64,000 nt of DNA from Acidihalobacter ferrooxydans (GCF_001975725.1 NZ_CP019434.1:2807322-2871321); one strand, 5' to 3'; counted from the stretch's first letter, positions 20,858 to 30,320 are shown. Notes: generated by a model from the sequence alone, not told the origin. Made by a program: numbers and translations.

Positions 20858-21886
20858 TCAGGCCGCCAGCGTGCCGGTGACAACCACATCGCGCCCGTCG
20901 GCGACGAAGTGGACGGACGGCTCCAGGCCGACACTCACAAACTGCTCGGCGATGTCGTCCGGGCGCAGGAAGTGATTACCCTGCACGTGTTCACTGAGGT
21001 TCTGAAAAGCCATGCCGCGACGCGACGGGCTGCGCAGGTCGGCGCGGCTGGCCGGCCAGTTCGGCTCCCAGATGACCGCCGCGCCACCCGGACTGAGGTG
21101 TTCACGCAGAATACGGAAGACGTTTTCCTTTTGATCCCAGACATGGTGCAGCGAGCGATTCATGGCGATCAGATCCACCGGCTCCTCGATATGGAAATGG
21201 TAAATGTCGCCGACCGCGAAATGCAGCCGGTCGTTCAACCCCTGCTGTTCGGCGAGCGCACCGGCCTGTTTGATGTTTTCCTCGAAGCCGTCGAGGCCGA
21301 TGCCACGCAGATTGGGACAATGGCAGGCCAGTGCGCGCAGATACCAGCCATTGCCGCAGCCGAGATCGACGGCCAGACCACCGCGCGCGTTGACGGCATC
21401 GAACACCGGCACCGCATCGATGACCTGCTTCTCCAGCAGCGGGCCGAACTGGTGTTCGAGCATCGGACCGAACCATGGCAGGATCGTCTCACGCTCGGCC
21501 AGCGTGCGTTCGCCAGGCCGCTCGCCGGTGCGCATTAGGCCGGCGGCACGCTCGGCCATGTGTGCGGACAGCACGGCCTGCACGGCAAAGGGCATCGCGG
21601 TGCCGGGCGTATCGGGCAGAAAGGCGCGCCCGAGCGGGGCCAGCCGGAATTCATCCGGCGCGGACTCTTCGAGCAGTTCGAAAGCGTAGGCGGCATCGCA
21701 CCAGCGTTGCACATAACCGGCATCCATTTCCGTCAGCCTGGCGAGCTGTCGAGCGCTGGCGCTGCCGTGTTCGGCCAGCGCAGCAAGCAAGCCGTTGGCG
21801 ATACCGATGTAGGCAATATCCAGGCTGAGCGCGCCCTGGGCGCGACGCATGATATCTTGACGTATGCTGTCGAGTTGCGCAGACAT
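20858..21886 (-). CDS. SAM-dependent methyltransferase with N-terminal winged-helix region
   Basis: 342 residues. The first ~100 residues resemble the winged-helix/dimerisation domain of O-methyltransferases (GLLAALAEHGSASARQLARLTEMDAGYVQRW). A class I Rossmann domain follows with motif I LAVDLGCGNGWYLRAL, an acidic residue in GIGLDGFEENI, and FHIEEPVDLIAMNRSLHHVWD. The substrate is unknown. I chose the ATG at 21886. An extension to 21934 is open but lacks a ribosome-binding site. It is the first gene of a three-gene unit with the hypothetical protein and the ABC ATPase. Confidence 0.82.
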   Translation of the reverse strand: MSAQLDSIRQDIMRRAQGALSLDIAYIGIANGLLAALAEHGSASARQLARLTEMDAGYVQRWCDAAYAFELLEESAPDEFRLAPLGRAFLPDTPGTAMPFAVQAVLSAHMAERAAGLMRTGERPGERTLAERETILPWFGPMLEHQFGPLLEKQVIDAVPVFDAVNARGGLAVDLGCGNGWYLRALACHCPNLRGIGLDGFEENIKQAGALAEQQGLNDRLHFAVGDIYHFHIEEPVDLIAMNRSLHHVWDQKENVFRILREHLSPGGAAVIWEPNWPASRADLRSPSRRGMAFQNLSEHVQGNHFLRPDDIAEQFVSVGLEPSVHFVADGRDVVVTGTLAA

Positions 21887-21959
21887 GGGCTGTACCGATG
21901 TGGTGTGTGTCAAGCGCATAGTGTAGCGCGCCATCTACATGCATGCCGAGTGACATGAT

Positions 21960-22001
21960 CATGACACGATCGTCATGGTGGTTGTCATGGTGATTGTCAT
22001 G
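21960..22001. promoter_or_regulatory. inverted and tandem GTCATG repeats upstream of the methyltransferase gene
   Basis: CATGAC and GTCATG form a 6+6 inverted repeat with a 6-bp spacer (21960-21977). The right arm then starts a tandem series GTCATGGTGGTT, GTCATGGTGATT, GTCATG with a 12-bp period (21972, 21984, 21996). It lies 75-115 bp upstream of the methyltransferase start. Regularly spaced half-sites suggest a regulator-binding region. The evidence is pattern only. Confidence 0.4.
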
Positions 22002-22052
22002 CGTACCTGCGCGAACGCTGTCGCGCACGATCAATTCCAGAGAGTCCATCAG

Positions 22053-22141
22053 GCGAGGTGATGATTACGCAGAGATTTGGATCCACAGGAAAATTCTGAG
22101 TGAGCGGCATCGTTGCGCCATGCCTGAGCGAAGAAAATTTC
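22053..22141. repeat. dispersed ~90-bp repeat, family M3 (copy b)
   Basis: Inverted counterpart of 382-470. The left edge is GCGAGGTGATGATTACGC and the right edge is CGAAGAAAATTT. It lies in the divergent gap between the methyltransferase unit and purT, 80 bp upstream of the purT start. Confidence 0.6.
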
Positions 22142-22221
22142 CCGTGAATTCAAAGATCGAGCACGGGCGCCTCTTCTAATGGATTATCTGGGATAATGCG
22201 GATTTGATCCTGGGAACCGAT

Positions 22222-23421
22222 ATGCGATTGGGTACACCGTTGAGTCCGGGCGCGCTGCGCGTCATGCTGCTGGGCGCAGGCGAATTGGGCAAGGAAGTGG
22301 TGATCGAGCTACAGCGCCTGGGCGTGGAAGTGATCGCGGTCGACCGCTATCCCGACGCCCCGGCGCATCAGGTCGCGCACCGCGCGCATGTCATCGATAT
22401 GACCGACGCCACCGCGCTGCGCGCGCTGATCGCCAGCGAACGTCCGCATTACGTGGTGCCGGAAATCGAGGCCATCGCCACCGACGAACTGGCGCGCATC
22501 GAAGCTGCGGGCCTGGCCGAAATCATTCCCACCGCGCGCGCCGCGCAACTGACCATGAACCGCGAGGGTATCCGCCGTCTGGCCGCCGAAACGCTGGGCC
22601 TGCCGACCTCGCGTTACGCGTTTGCCGACTCGCTGGAAACCCTGCGCACGGCAGCCGACGCGATCGGTTATCCCTGCATCGTCAAGCCGGTGATGTCCTC
22701 CTCCGGCAAGGGCCAGTCGCGGGTTGATGCGCCGACCGGAGTCGCAGCCGCCTGGGACCACGCGCAGTCCGGCGGACGCGTCAACAAGCGCCGCGTGATC
22801 GTCGAGGCGGTGCTTGAGTTCGATTTCGAAATCACCCTGCTGACCGTGCGCACGCTGAACGCTGACGGCCATCCCGAAACGCACTGCTGCGAACCGGTCG
22901 GCCACCGCCAGGAACGCGGCGACTATGTCGAGAGCTGGCAGCCACAGCCGATGTCGGCGCTGGCGCTGGCGCGTGCCCGCCAAATCGCCCATGCGGTGAC
23001 CGACAATCTGGGCGGTCGCGGCATCTTCGGCGTCGAACTGTTCGTGCGCGGCGACGCGGTGTGGTTCAGCGAAGTCAGCCCACGGCCACACGATACCGGT
23101 CTGGTGACGCTGGTGACCCAGGCGCAGAGCGAGTTCGCGCTCCACGCCCGCGCCATCCTCGGCCTGCCGGTCTCGACCGAACTGCTCACGCCGGGCGCCA
23201 GCGCGGTGATCTATGGCGGCGTCGAGGCGCGCGGCATTGCCTTTGAAGGCGTGCCCGAAGCGCTGCGTGTGCCAGGCTCGGAGCTGCGCCTGTTCGGCAA
23301 GCCGGAAGCATTCACGCACCGACGCATGGGCGTCGCGCTGGTCCGCGCCGAGAACATCGAAACGGCCCGCGTGCGAGCGCAGGAGGTGGCCGGTCGGGTG
23401 CGTCCGGTCGTCGTTGACTGA
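22222..23421 (+). CDS. purT: formate-dependent phosphoribosylglycinamide formyltransferase (GAR transformylase 2)
   Basis: 399-residue ATP-grasp enzyme that makes formyl-GAR from formate, ATP and GAR. The N-terminus [20 protein letters not shown] is nearly that of E. coli PurT. The ATP-grasp core contains [16 protein letters not shown], and the active-site region is [25 protein letters not shown] use the ATG at 22222, which matches the family. A TTG six codons upstream is also in frame. With purN at 5752 the cell has both routes for this purine step. Confidence 0.95.
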   Translation: MRLGTPLSPGALRVMLLGAGELGKEVVIELQRLGVEVIAVDRYPDAPAHQVAHRAHVIDMTDATALRALIASERPHYVVPEIEAIATDELARIEAAGLAEIIPTARAAQLTMNREGIRRLAAETLGLPTSRYAFADSLETLRTAADAIGYPCIVKPVMSSSGKGQSRVDAPTGVAAAWDHAQSGGRVNKRRVIVEAVLEFDFEITLLTVRTLNADGHPETHCCEPVGHRQERGDYVESWQPQPMSALALARARQIAHAVTDNLGGRGIFGVELFVRGDAVWFSEVSPRPHDTGLVTLVTQAQSEFALHARAILGLPVSTELLTPGASAVIYGGVEARGIAFEGVPEALRVPGSELRLFGKPEAFTHRRMGVALVRAENIETARVRAQEVAGRVRPVVVD

Positions 23422-23637
23422 ACCGGCGTGGGTTGGCCGGCTCGTCCAGGCCCGGCACCGCAGCCCGTTGCAACGCAGGTGGCGCGGCGGCGAACATCTG
23501 ATTCGACGCCGCGGACAGGCCTCGCGTGATCCGGTCCAGCCCGGCCACTTTCGAGCCCGTGTTGCAAGCCCGTGAACTCGAAGGCCTGAAGTTCGCACTA
23601 ATCGAGTACTTTTCCAAAACCGCAAGGAGTACCGCCG

Positions 23638-23949
23638 ATGTATTACGTCGTAGCCAATCGCGTTCCCGTCGCCGCCGACTGGGAGGAACAGTTCGAGGAA
23701 CGTTTTCGCAACCGTGCCGGGCAGGTCGAGCAGCAACCGGGTTTCGTCAGCATGGAAATTCTCAAGCCGCGCAGCGAAGGCGCGCCCTGGGTGGTGCTCA
23801 CGCGCTGGGAGGACGAGGCCGCGTTCCGCAACTGGGTCGGCAGCGAGGATTTCAAGGCCGCGCATCGCAACCCGCTGCCGAAAGAGGCGTTTTCCGGCGA
23901 GGGCGGACTGGAACAGCACGAGGTCGTGATTGCTGCCTATCGCGACTGA
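23638..23949 (+). CDS. antibiotic biosynthesis monooxygenase (ABM) domain protein
   Basis: 103-residue ferredoxin-like protein of the ABM fold: YYVVANRVPVAADWEEQFEERF, QQPGFVSMEILKP, WVVLTRWEDEAAFRNWVGSEDFKAAH. The last part contains the His that in IsdG-type haem oxygenases binds haem iron. Haem degradation or quinol monooxygenase activity are the options, and the sequence does not decide between them. There is a good ribosome-binding site (AAGGAG). It is flanked by purT and a dispersed element and has no obvious partner. Confidence 0.8.
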   Translation: MYYVVANRVPVAADWEEQFEERFRNRAGQVEQQPGFVSMEILKPRSEGAPWVVLTRWEDEAAFRNWVGSEDFKAAHRNPLPKEAFSGEGGLEQHEVVIAAYRD

Positions 23950-24086
23950 CCGCCGCGTGGCGATAGGGCATCCCGCCCTCCGCACTCGTCTGAGCGACCA
24001 CCACGCCTGCGACAAAGACGGGGTAAGATAGCCGCATGGCCCGGGGTGCTGCGTCATAACCAGTAGCCTGACGGGACGAGCGGGTT

Positions 24087-24216
24087 AGGCTGTTGTTGTC
24101 GCTCAGGCGAGTGCGAGAGAAGGATTGTCGGGCGAAAAAGCGCCGTTTACAGCGCGTTAATGGGTAAAAGAGCCCGACTTCAACGCCCTGTCACCGCCTG
24201 AGTAGACAACAACAGC
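24087..24216. repeat. MITE-like element, family M1 (copy b, inverted relative to copy a)
   Basis: 130-bp element from AGGCTGTTGTTGTC (24087-24100) to GACAACAACAGC (24205-24216). Its interior is the reverse complement of the 9453-9583 element. It fills most of the 345-bp gap upstream of ptsI. Ten bases after it is ATCCGGGTTCA, a string that also follows copy a. Confidence 0.75.
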
Positions 24217-24293
24217 GAATCGATGATCCGGGTTCATAGCCGGTCAGACTGGCTCCTGGTCACGCGGGCGCGGAGAACGCACGGGGGGGAGAA

Positions 24294-26039
24294 ATGGCAC
24301 TGCTGCTCAACGGCATCGGTATCGCACGCGGCATCGCCATCGGGCGCGTCTACCATTACGCCTACGCCACGCCCGACATCCGCCGGCAAACGCTTGCCGC
24401 CGAGGCCATCGAAGCCGAAATCGAGCGCTTCAACACGGCGCTGCAAGCCACGGCCGACGAACTGCGCGCCATCAAGGATCGCATCCCGCAAACCTCACCG
24501 GCCGAGGTCGGCGCTTTCATCGACACCCACCTGCTCATGCTGCAGGATCATCTGCTGGCGCGCGTGCCGATCGAGCACATCCGGGCGCTGTGCTGCAACG
24601 CCGAATGGGCGCTCAAACTGCAACACGACGAACTCATCGCCACGTTCGACGCGATGGCCGATCCGTATCTGCGCACACGCCGCGACGATGTCTCGCACGT
24701 CGTCGGCCGCGTCCTGCGGCGCCTGCATCACGGCGTGGCCGAGCCGGCGCTGGCGAGCCCGCCGCGCGCCAGCATCGTCGTCGCCGAAGACCTCTCGCCG
24801 TCCGACGTAGCCACGCTGCAACAGGCCCGCATCGGCGGCCTGGTCACCGAATACGGCGGCCCGCTCTCGCACACCGCCATTCTCGCGCGCAGCCTCGGCA
24901 TACCCACCCTGATGGGAGTCCACGCCGCCGGGCGCCTGCTGCGCGATGGCGAGCGCGTCATTCTCGACGGGGCCGCCGGACTGCTGCTCGCCGATGCCGA
25001 CGACGCGCTCACCCAGCGCTTTCGCCAGCAAATGCGCGCCCAACAGGCGCGCGGCGAACGCCTTGCCGCGCTGCGCGACCGACCGACGGTCACCGCGGAC
25101 GGAGCCGCCGTCAGCCTGCAAGCCAACATCGAACTCGACAGCGACATCGCTGCGGTGCGCCAGGTCGGTGCGGACGGCGTGGGGCTCTACCGCACCGAAT
25201 TCCTGTTCATGGGCCGGGCCAGCGTGCCCGATGAAACCGAACAGTACACCGCCTACCGACGCGCGGTCCGCAATCTGCGCGGCCAACCGCTAACCATTCG
25301 CACACTGGACCTCGGCGGCGACAAGCTCAGCGGCGCCATCGACCTCGGCGAGCAGGCGCCCAACCCGGCCATGGGCCTGCGCGCCATCCGCCTCAGCCTG
25401 CGCGAACCCGGCCTGTTCGTACCGCAGTTGCGCGCCATCCTGCGCGCCTCGGCGCACGGCCCGGTACGCCTGATGCTGCCGATGCTCACCGATCTGTCCG
25501 AACTCGACCATGCTCTCGGCCTGATCGCCGGGCAGCGCGCCGCGCTCGACGCTGCCGGACAGCGTTACGACCCCGCCATGCCCATCGGCGCAATGATCGA
25601 GGTGCCCGCCGCGGCGCTGATGGCCGAGGCATTCGCCAGCCGGCTCGATTTCCTCTCCATCGGCACCAACGACCTCATTCAATACACGCTCGCGATCGAC
25701 CGCACAGACGACGCCGTCAACGATCTCTACGATCCGCTGCATCCGGCCGTGCTCAGGCTCATCCAACTGACCCTCGAAGGCGCGGCGCGCGCCCGCGTGC
25801 CGGTCGCAATGTGCGGTGAAATGGCCGGCGATCCGGCCTACACCCGCCTCCTGCTCGGCCTGGGCCTGCGCGAATTCAGCGTACCGCCGAATCGACATGC
25901 CGAAGTCAAATACGTCATCACCCAAAGCCACGCAGGAGCCCTCGAAAAAGCGGCCCGGACCCTGTCCGGACTGCCCGAACGCAGCGCGCGCCAGCAAGCG
26001 TTGCAGGCACTCAACCGCGGACTGCAGGAACCGGGTTAG
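24294..26039 (+). CDS. ptsI: phosphoenolpyruvate-protein phosphotransferase (enzyme I)
   Basis: 581 residues with the full enzyme I layout. The helical HPr-binding domain is N-terminal, then the phospho-His domain with His193 in YGGPLSHTAILARS, then the PEP-binding TIM barrel (GLYRTEFLFMGR, IRTLDLGGDK, FLSIGTNDLIQYTLAIDR) and the catalytic Cys in VPVAMCGEMAGDP. Length is close to E. coli EI (575). No GAF domain is present, so it is the ordinary EI rather than EI-Ntr (PtsP). It presumably phosphorylates HPr from 19158, although the two genes are 4.9 kb apart and separated by unrelated genes. Confidence 0.95.
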   Translation: MALLLNGIGIARGIAIGRVYHYAYATPDIRRQTLAAEAIEAEIERFNTALQATADELRAIKDRIPQTSPAEVGAFIDTHLLMLQDHLLARVPIEHIRALCCNAEWALKLQHDELIATFDAMADPYLRTRRDDVSHVVGRVLRRLHHGVAEPALASPPRASIVVAEDLSPSDVATLQQARIGGLVTEYGGPLSHTAILARSLGIPTLMGVHAAGRLLRDGERVILDGAAGLLLADADDALTQRFRQQMRAQQARGERLAALRDRPTVTADGAAVSLQANIELDSDIAAVRQVGADGVGLYRTEFLFMGRASVPDETEQYTAYRRAVRNLRGQPLTIRTLDLGGDKLSGAIDLGEQAPNPAMGLRAIRLSLREPGLFVPQLRAILRASAHGPVRLMLPMLTDLSELDHALGLIAGQRAALDAAGQRYDPAMPIGAMIEVPAAALMAEAFASRLDFLSIGTNDLIQYTLAIDRTDDAVNDLYDPLHPAVLRLIQLTLEGAARARVPVAMCGEMAGDPAYTRLLLGLGLREFSVPPNRHAEVKYVITQSHAGALEKAARTLSGLPERSARQQALQALNRGLQEPG

Positions 26040-26120
26040 CCGTCTGTCCGACCTGAGAACACTCATCTACGACGATAGAATAACGGACTTACCTCCCCCC
26101 ACGCGCTTCGCCACGCCCCC

Positions 26121-26281
26121 AGGAGCCTGTCGGACTGGGAGGATCGTCGCGAGGCGAGTGAGCAGTGGAGGCCAGTTTCAGGGGCTTTGAGGACGAATGG
26201 CTCTATTCGACGATAAAGAGCGGGTTGTGGGCCCATTATCCCATCGCCGCAGCCGATTCTTTCCCAGTCCGACAGGCTCCC
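26121..26281. repeat. MITE-like element, family M2 (copy a)
   Basis: 161-bp element with perfect 18-bp inverted ends, GGAGCCTGTCGGACTGGG (26122-26139) and its complement at 26263-26280. The interior includes CTATTCGACGATAAAGAGCG and GGGCCCATTATCCCATCGCC, shared in the same orientation with 35251-35413. It lies in the 512-bp gap between ptsI and mgtE. In the rest of that gap I see only a further ATCCGGGTT string (26512-26520) and no gene. Confidence 0.75.
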
Positions 26282-26551
26282 AGGGCCGATAGCGGCTTGT
26301 GGAAGCGTCCGGATTGAATTGGGAGTCATTCGCCAACGCAAGCTGCCGCGCAGAGTCACGGCGCGGGGCATGGCCGACACCCGCAATCCACTGCCTTCCT
26401 GCTACACTCGCCCGGCGCTTCACGGGCTTTTGTGCGAATTCACGCACCCGCACCGGAGCATTCAACCTGGATCATCCCATTCTGCGCAATGATCACCTTG
26501 CCTGATGGTAAATCCGGGTTCATCGACGCACTCCACACGAGCAGGTGAAGT

Positions 26552-27916
26552 ATGGCTGACGCGGCACCGGAACGACGCACTTCGAATACTCTCCAGCGCA
26601 TCGGCGAAATCCTGCAAAGCGGCACCATGCAGGAAGCCCGACGGCTGCTGAACGCATTGCATCCGGCCGAAATCGCGCACCTGCTCGAATCCATGCCGCC
26701 GGCGCAACGCGAACTGGTCTGGGAGCTGGTCGACCCCGAGTACGACGGTGAAGTGCTGCTCCATCTCGGCGACGATGTGCGCCAGAGCCTGATCGAGGGC
26801 ATGGACGCCCAGGAACTGATCCAGGCCACCGAGGGTCTGGATGTCGACGACCTCGCCGACCTCGTTCAGGACCTGCCGGAAACCGTGCTCAAGGAAACCC
26901 TCAAGGGCATGGACAAGCAGCGGCTGCAACGTCTCGAAGCCGTGCTGCTCTATCCCGAGGACTCGGCCGGTGGCCTGATGGACACCGACACCGTGACCGT
27001 GCGCGCCGACGTCAGCCTCGACGTGGTACTGCGCTACCTGCGCCTGCGCGGCGCACTCCCCGACGCCACCGACACCCTGATCGTCGTCAACCGCTACGAC
27101 CGCTACCTCGGCCTGCTGCCGCTGTCCGCCCTGCTGATCAACGACCCGGATCACACCGTCGCCGAAGTCATGGCCCAGGACATCGATGGCATCCCGGCCC
27201 AGGCGTCGGCCCGCGAAGTCGCCAAAATCTTCGAGGACCGCGATCTGGTGTCCGCCGCCGTGATCGACGAACAGGGCAAACTGCTCGGGCGCATTACCAT
27301 CGATGACGTGGTCGACGTGATCCGCGAAGAGGCCGACCATTCGGTCATGGGCCGCGCCGGTCTGAGCGACGACGAAGACATCTTCGCCCCGGTGCTGCTG
27401 AGCTCGCGCCGCCGCGCCGTGTGGCTCGGCATCAATCTCGCCACCGCGTTTCTCGCCGCCGGCGTCATCGGCCTGTTCGAAGGCACCATCGAAAAATCCG
27501 TGGAACTGGCCGTACTCATGCCCATCGTCGCCAGCATGGGCGGCATCGCCGGCAGCCAGACCCTGACGCTCGTCGTGCGCGGCCTCGCCCTCGATCAGGT
27601 CGCGCACGGCAACCTGCGCTGGATCTTCCGCAAAGAAGTCGCCGTCGGCGCGCTCAACGGCATGCTCTGGGCGCTGGTGGTCGCGCTCATCGCCATCGTC
27701 TGGTTCGGCAACTACAAGATCGGCGGCATCATCGCCCTGGCCATGATGCTCAACCTCGCGGTCGCCGCGCTGGTCGGCGTCGGTATCCCGCTCGTGCTGC
27801 GCCGCTTGCGCATCGACCCGGCCATCGCCGGCGGCGTGATTCTGACCACCTTCACCGACGTCATCGGCTACGCCAGCTTTCTCGGTCTGGCCACGCTGCT
27901 GCTGTTCACGGTATAG
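26552..27916 (+). CDS. mgtE: magnesium transporter MgtE
   Basis: 454 residues with the MgtE order: an N-terminal superhelical domain (about 1-130, containing LHPAEIAHLLESMP), a CBS pair (AVLLYPEDSAGGLMD at its start; VAEVMAQDIDGIPAQAS; LLGRITIDDVVDVIREE) and five membrane segments (LAVLMPIVASMGGIAGSQTLT is the pore signature). It is an inner-membrane Mg2+ channel gated by Mg2+ binding to the N and CBS domains. It has a ribosome-binding site (AGGTGAAG) and stands alone, converging on the TSUP gene. Confidence 0.95.
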   Translation: MADAAPERRTSNTLQRIGEILQSGTMQEARRLLNALHPAEIAHLLESMPPAQRELVWELVDPEYDGEVLLHLGDDVRQSLIEGMDAQELIQATEGLDVDDLADLVQDLPETVLKETLKGMDKQRLQRLEAVLLYPEDSAGGLMDTDTVTVRADVSLDVVLRYLRLRGALPDATDTLIVVNRYDRYLGLLPLSALLINDPDHTVAEVMAQDIDGIPAQASAREVAKIFEDRDLVSAAVIDEQGKLLGRITIDDVVDVIREEADHSVMGRAGLSDDEDIFAPVLLSSRRRAVWLGINLATAFLAAGVIGLFEGTIEKSVELAVLMPIVASMGGIAGSQTLTLVVRGLALDQVAHGNLRWIFRKEVAVGALNGMLWALVVALIAIVWFGNYKIGGIIALAMMLNLAVAALVGVGIPLVLRRLRIDPAIAGGVILTTFTDVIGYASFLGLATLLLFTV

Positions 27917-27947
27917 CGGCGCGCCGCGACCGCCCGTTCTGGCCGCT

Positions 27948-28727
27948 TCAGAACAGCCCCATAAACAGCCCCTTCTGCCACGCGTAGCGCAGCACCATCG
28001 CCGTACACATCAGCACGATCAAGGGCCGGATCAGGCGCGCGCCGCCGCGCACCACCGCATGCGAGCCCAGCCAGGCGCCGATCATCTGGCCGACGACCAT
28101 GACCCCGCCGACCAGCCACACCACTTTCCCGCCGATCACGAACACCGCCAGCGAGGCAATGTTGCTGGCAAAGTTGAGCAGCTTCGCATTGGCCGTTGCC
28201 GTGACCAGCGAGTGACCGCGCAGCGCCACGCCGGCCAGGGAAAAGAACGAACCCGTGCCCGGCCCGAAAAACCCGTCGTAAAAGCCGATTACCGGCACCA
28301 CGCCATTGCGGTAGGCGCGCGCGCCGAGCCGTGGCCGCCCCGCCACCGCACCCGCGCTCGGCGCGAACAGGAAATACAGGCCGATGCCGATCAGCACCAC
28401 CGGAATGAGCACATCCAGAGCTTGTGCATGCACATGCTGCACGGCCAGGGTGCCCGCCGCCGCGCCGAACAGCGACGCCACGAACAGGCCGCGGATTGCC
28501 GACCAGCGCACGAGACGCCGGCGCAGCATCGCATACGACGAGGTCAGCGTTCCGAAACTGCCCTGCAACTTGTTCGTCGCCAGCGCATGAACCGGCGGCA
28601 CCTGTGCCAGCAGCAGCATCGGCAGCGTGATCAGCCCGCCGCCGCCGGCCACGGTATCGACGAATCCCGCCACCGTAGCGGCCACAAACAACACGCCCAG
28701 CATTTCGCCGCCGATCGTCACATCCAT
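27948..28727 (-). CDS. TSUP (TauE/SafE) family membrane permease
   Basis: 259 residues, about eight membrane segments, with the two family repeats: AGFVDTVAGGGGLITLPMLL near the N-terminus and VIGFYDGFFGPGTGSFFSLA in the second half. Members export sulfite, sulfoacetate or other small sulfur-containing anions. The substrate cannot be told from sequence. It converges with mgtE and is divergent from the Bcr/CflA exporter gene. Confidence 0.9.
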   Translation of the reverse strand: MDVTIGGEMLGVLFVAATVAGFVDTVAGGGGLITLPMLLLAQVPPVHALATNKLQGSFGTLTSSYAMLRRRLVRWSAIRGLFVASLFGAAAGTLAVQHVHAQALDVLIPVVLIGIGLYFLFAPSAGAVAGRPRLGARAYRNGVVPVIGFYDGFFGPGTGSFFSLAGVALRGHSLVTATANAKLLNFASNIASLAVFVIGGKVVWLVGGVMVVGQMIGAWLGSHAVVRGGARLIRPLIVLMCTAMVLRYAWQKGLFMGLF

Positions 28728-28937
28728 GCGTTCCCGCTCCCATTCAATGCACGCAATCTACGCGCATCCGGGCGGCGCGGGTAGGGCCTGAAAATCATTT
28801 ATCTGAAAATTTTTCATCTGACAATCGCACGACACGCGGAAACGCTGTACAACGACATTGATCAAGCCTCAAAGCGGGTTCAAAGTCACTTTCAACCCCG
28901 CCTTTGTCATCCGCACCGCTCACCGTTCAGAGGTCAG

Positions 28938-30131
28938 ATGTCCACTTTCCCACGCACGCAAATCATCGTCATTCTCGGCGCGCTCAGCGCATTCGGCTCC
29001 CTGTCGATCGACATGTATCTGCCGAGCCTGCCGACGCTGCAACACGATTTCGCGACCACCCAACTCGGCACCCAGCTCACGCTGGCCGCCTTCTTCATCG
29101 GCTTTGCGCTCGGGCAGGCCTTCGTCGGCCCGCTCTCCGACCGCTTCGGGCGCAAGCCGCCACTGGTCATCGGCCTGGCGCTCTATGTGATTTCCTCGCT
29201 TGGCTGCGCGTTCGCCCCGTCCATCGACGCCCTCACCGCCCTGCGCTTCATACAGGGGCTGGGCGCCTGCTCCGGCGTGGTCATCGCGCGCGCCGTCGTG
29301 CGCGACCTCTTTCCGGCGCAGGAAACGCCGCACATCTTTGCCAGCCTGATCCTCGTCATGGGCGTGGCGCCCGTGCTCGCGCCCCTGCTCGGCGGCTATC
29401 TGCTCGCCTTTGCCGGCTGGCAAGCGATCTTCTGGACGCTGGCCTGCATCGGCACCGTCATTCTCCTCGCCAGCGCGCTGCGCCTGCCCGAAAGCCACCA
29501 GCCGACCGCAGAACACAGCCTCGCCTTCGGCGCCGTGTTCGCCCGCTACGGCAAGCTCCTGCGCGAACGGCACTACCTCGGCTACACGCTCATCACCGGC
29601 ATCAGTTTTTCCGGCATGTTCGCCTACATCGCCGGCTCGCCGTTCGTGTTCATCGAACTCTATCGCGTCCCCGCGCACGACTTCGGCTGGTTCTTCGGCC
29701 TCAACGCGCTGGGTCTGGTCGGCGCCTCCCAGTTCAACCGCCTCCTCCACCGCTTCATCGACACCTTCGGTCTGCTGCGCATCGCCGTCATCGTGCAGAC
29801 CACGGCCGGTGTCGCCCTGCTGCTGACCGGTGCCACCGGCGCAGGCGGTCTGACGGGCGTGATGATCCCCTTATTCGTCTACATCGCCAGCATCGGCCTG
29901 ATCGCGCCCAATGCCACCGCCCTGGCCATGGCACCGCATGCGCGCAACGCCGGCAGCGCCTCCGCGCTCATGGGCACTCTGCAATTCGGCATCGCGGCGA
30001 TAGCCGCCGTCGCGGTCGGGTCGATACATGTCCATAGCGCGCTGCCGATGAGTGCGGTCATCGCGGCCTGTGGCGTGCTCGCGTTGAGCGTCATGGTGAT
30101 CATGCTGAAGAACGTGCCGCGCCTAGCTTGA
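28938..30131 (+). CDS. Bcr/CflA family drug-resistance MFS transporter
   Basis: 397 residues and twelve membrane segments. The MFS motif A loop is FVGPLSDRFGRKPPLVIGLA between helices 2 and 3, and the opening LGALSAFGSLSIDMYLPSLP is characteristic of the Bcr/CflA branch. Members are proton-driven exporters of bicyclomycin, chloramphenicol and other compounds. A ribosome-binding site (AGAGG) precedes the ATG. The gap to the TSUP gene (28728-28937) is divergent and contains an AT-rich stretch suited to promoters. Confidence 0.9.
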   Translation: MSTFPRTQIIVILGALSAFGSLSIDMYLPSLPTLQHDFATTQLGTQLTLAAFFIGFALGQAFVGPLSDRFGRKPPLVIGLALYVISSLGCAFAPSIDALTALRFIQGLGACSGVVIARAVVRDLFPAQETPHIFASLILVMGVAPVLAPLLGGYLLAFAGWQAIFWTLACIGTVILLASALRLPESHQPTAEHSLAFGAVFARYGKLLRERHYLGYTLITGISFSGMFAYIAGSPFVFIELYRVPAHDFGWFFGLNALGLVGASQFNRLLHRFIDTFGLLRIAVIVQTTAGVALLLTGATGAGGLTGVMIPLFVYIASIGLIAPNATALAMAPHARNAGSASALMGTLQFGIAAIAAVAVGSIHVHSALPMSAVIAACGVLALSVMVIMLKNVPRLA

Positions 30132-30320
30132 GTCATGCCCGCAAATCCCATTCCGCGAGACCCACTGCGGGAATAAAAGACGATTGCGGGTGTTTACCTT
30201 ATAGTCAGGATCGTTGTGCCGAGGCAGAACACCGCCAGAACGCCTCGCCTCATGAGCGATCCGGATGCCGTCCGGCAGCCCCTGTGGCCGCCGCACCACC
30301 CCACCGAAGGAGATTCAACC

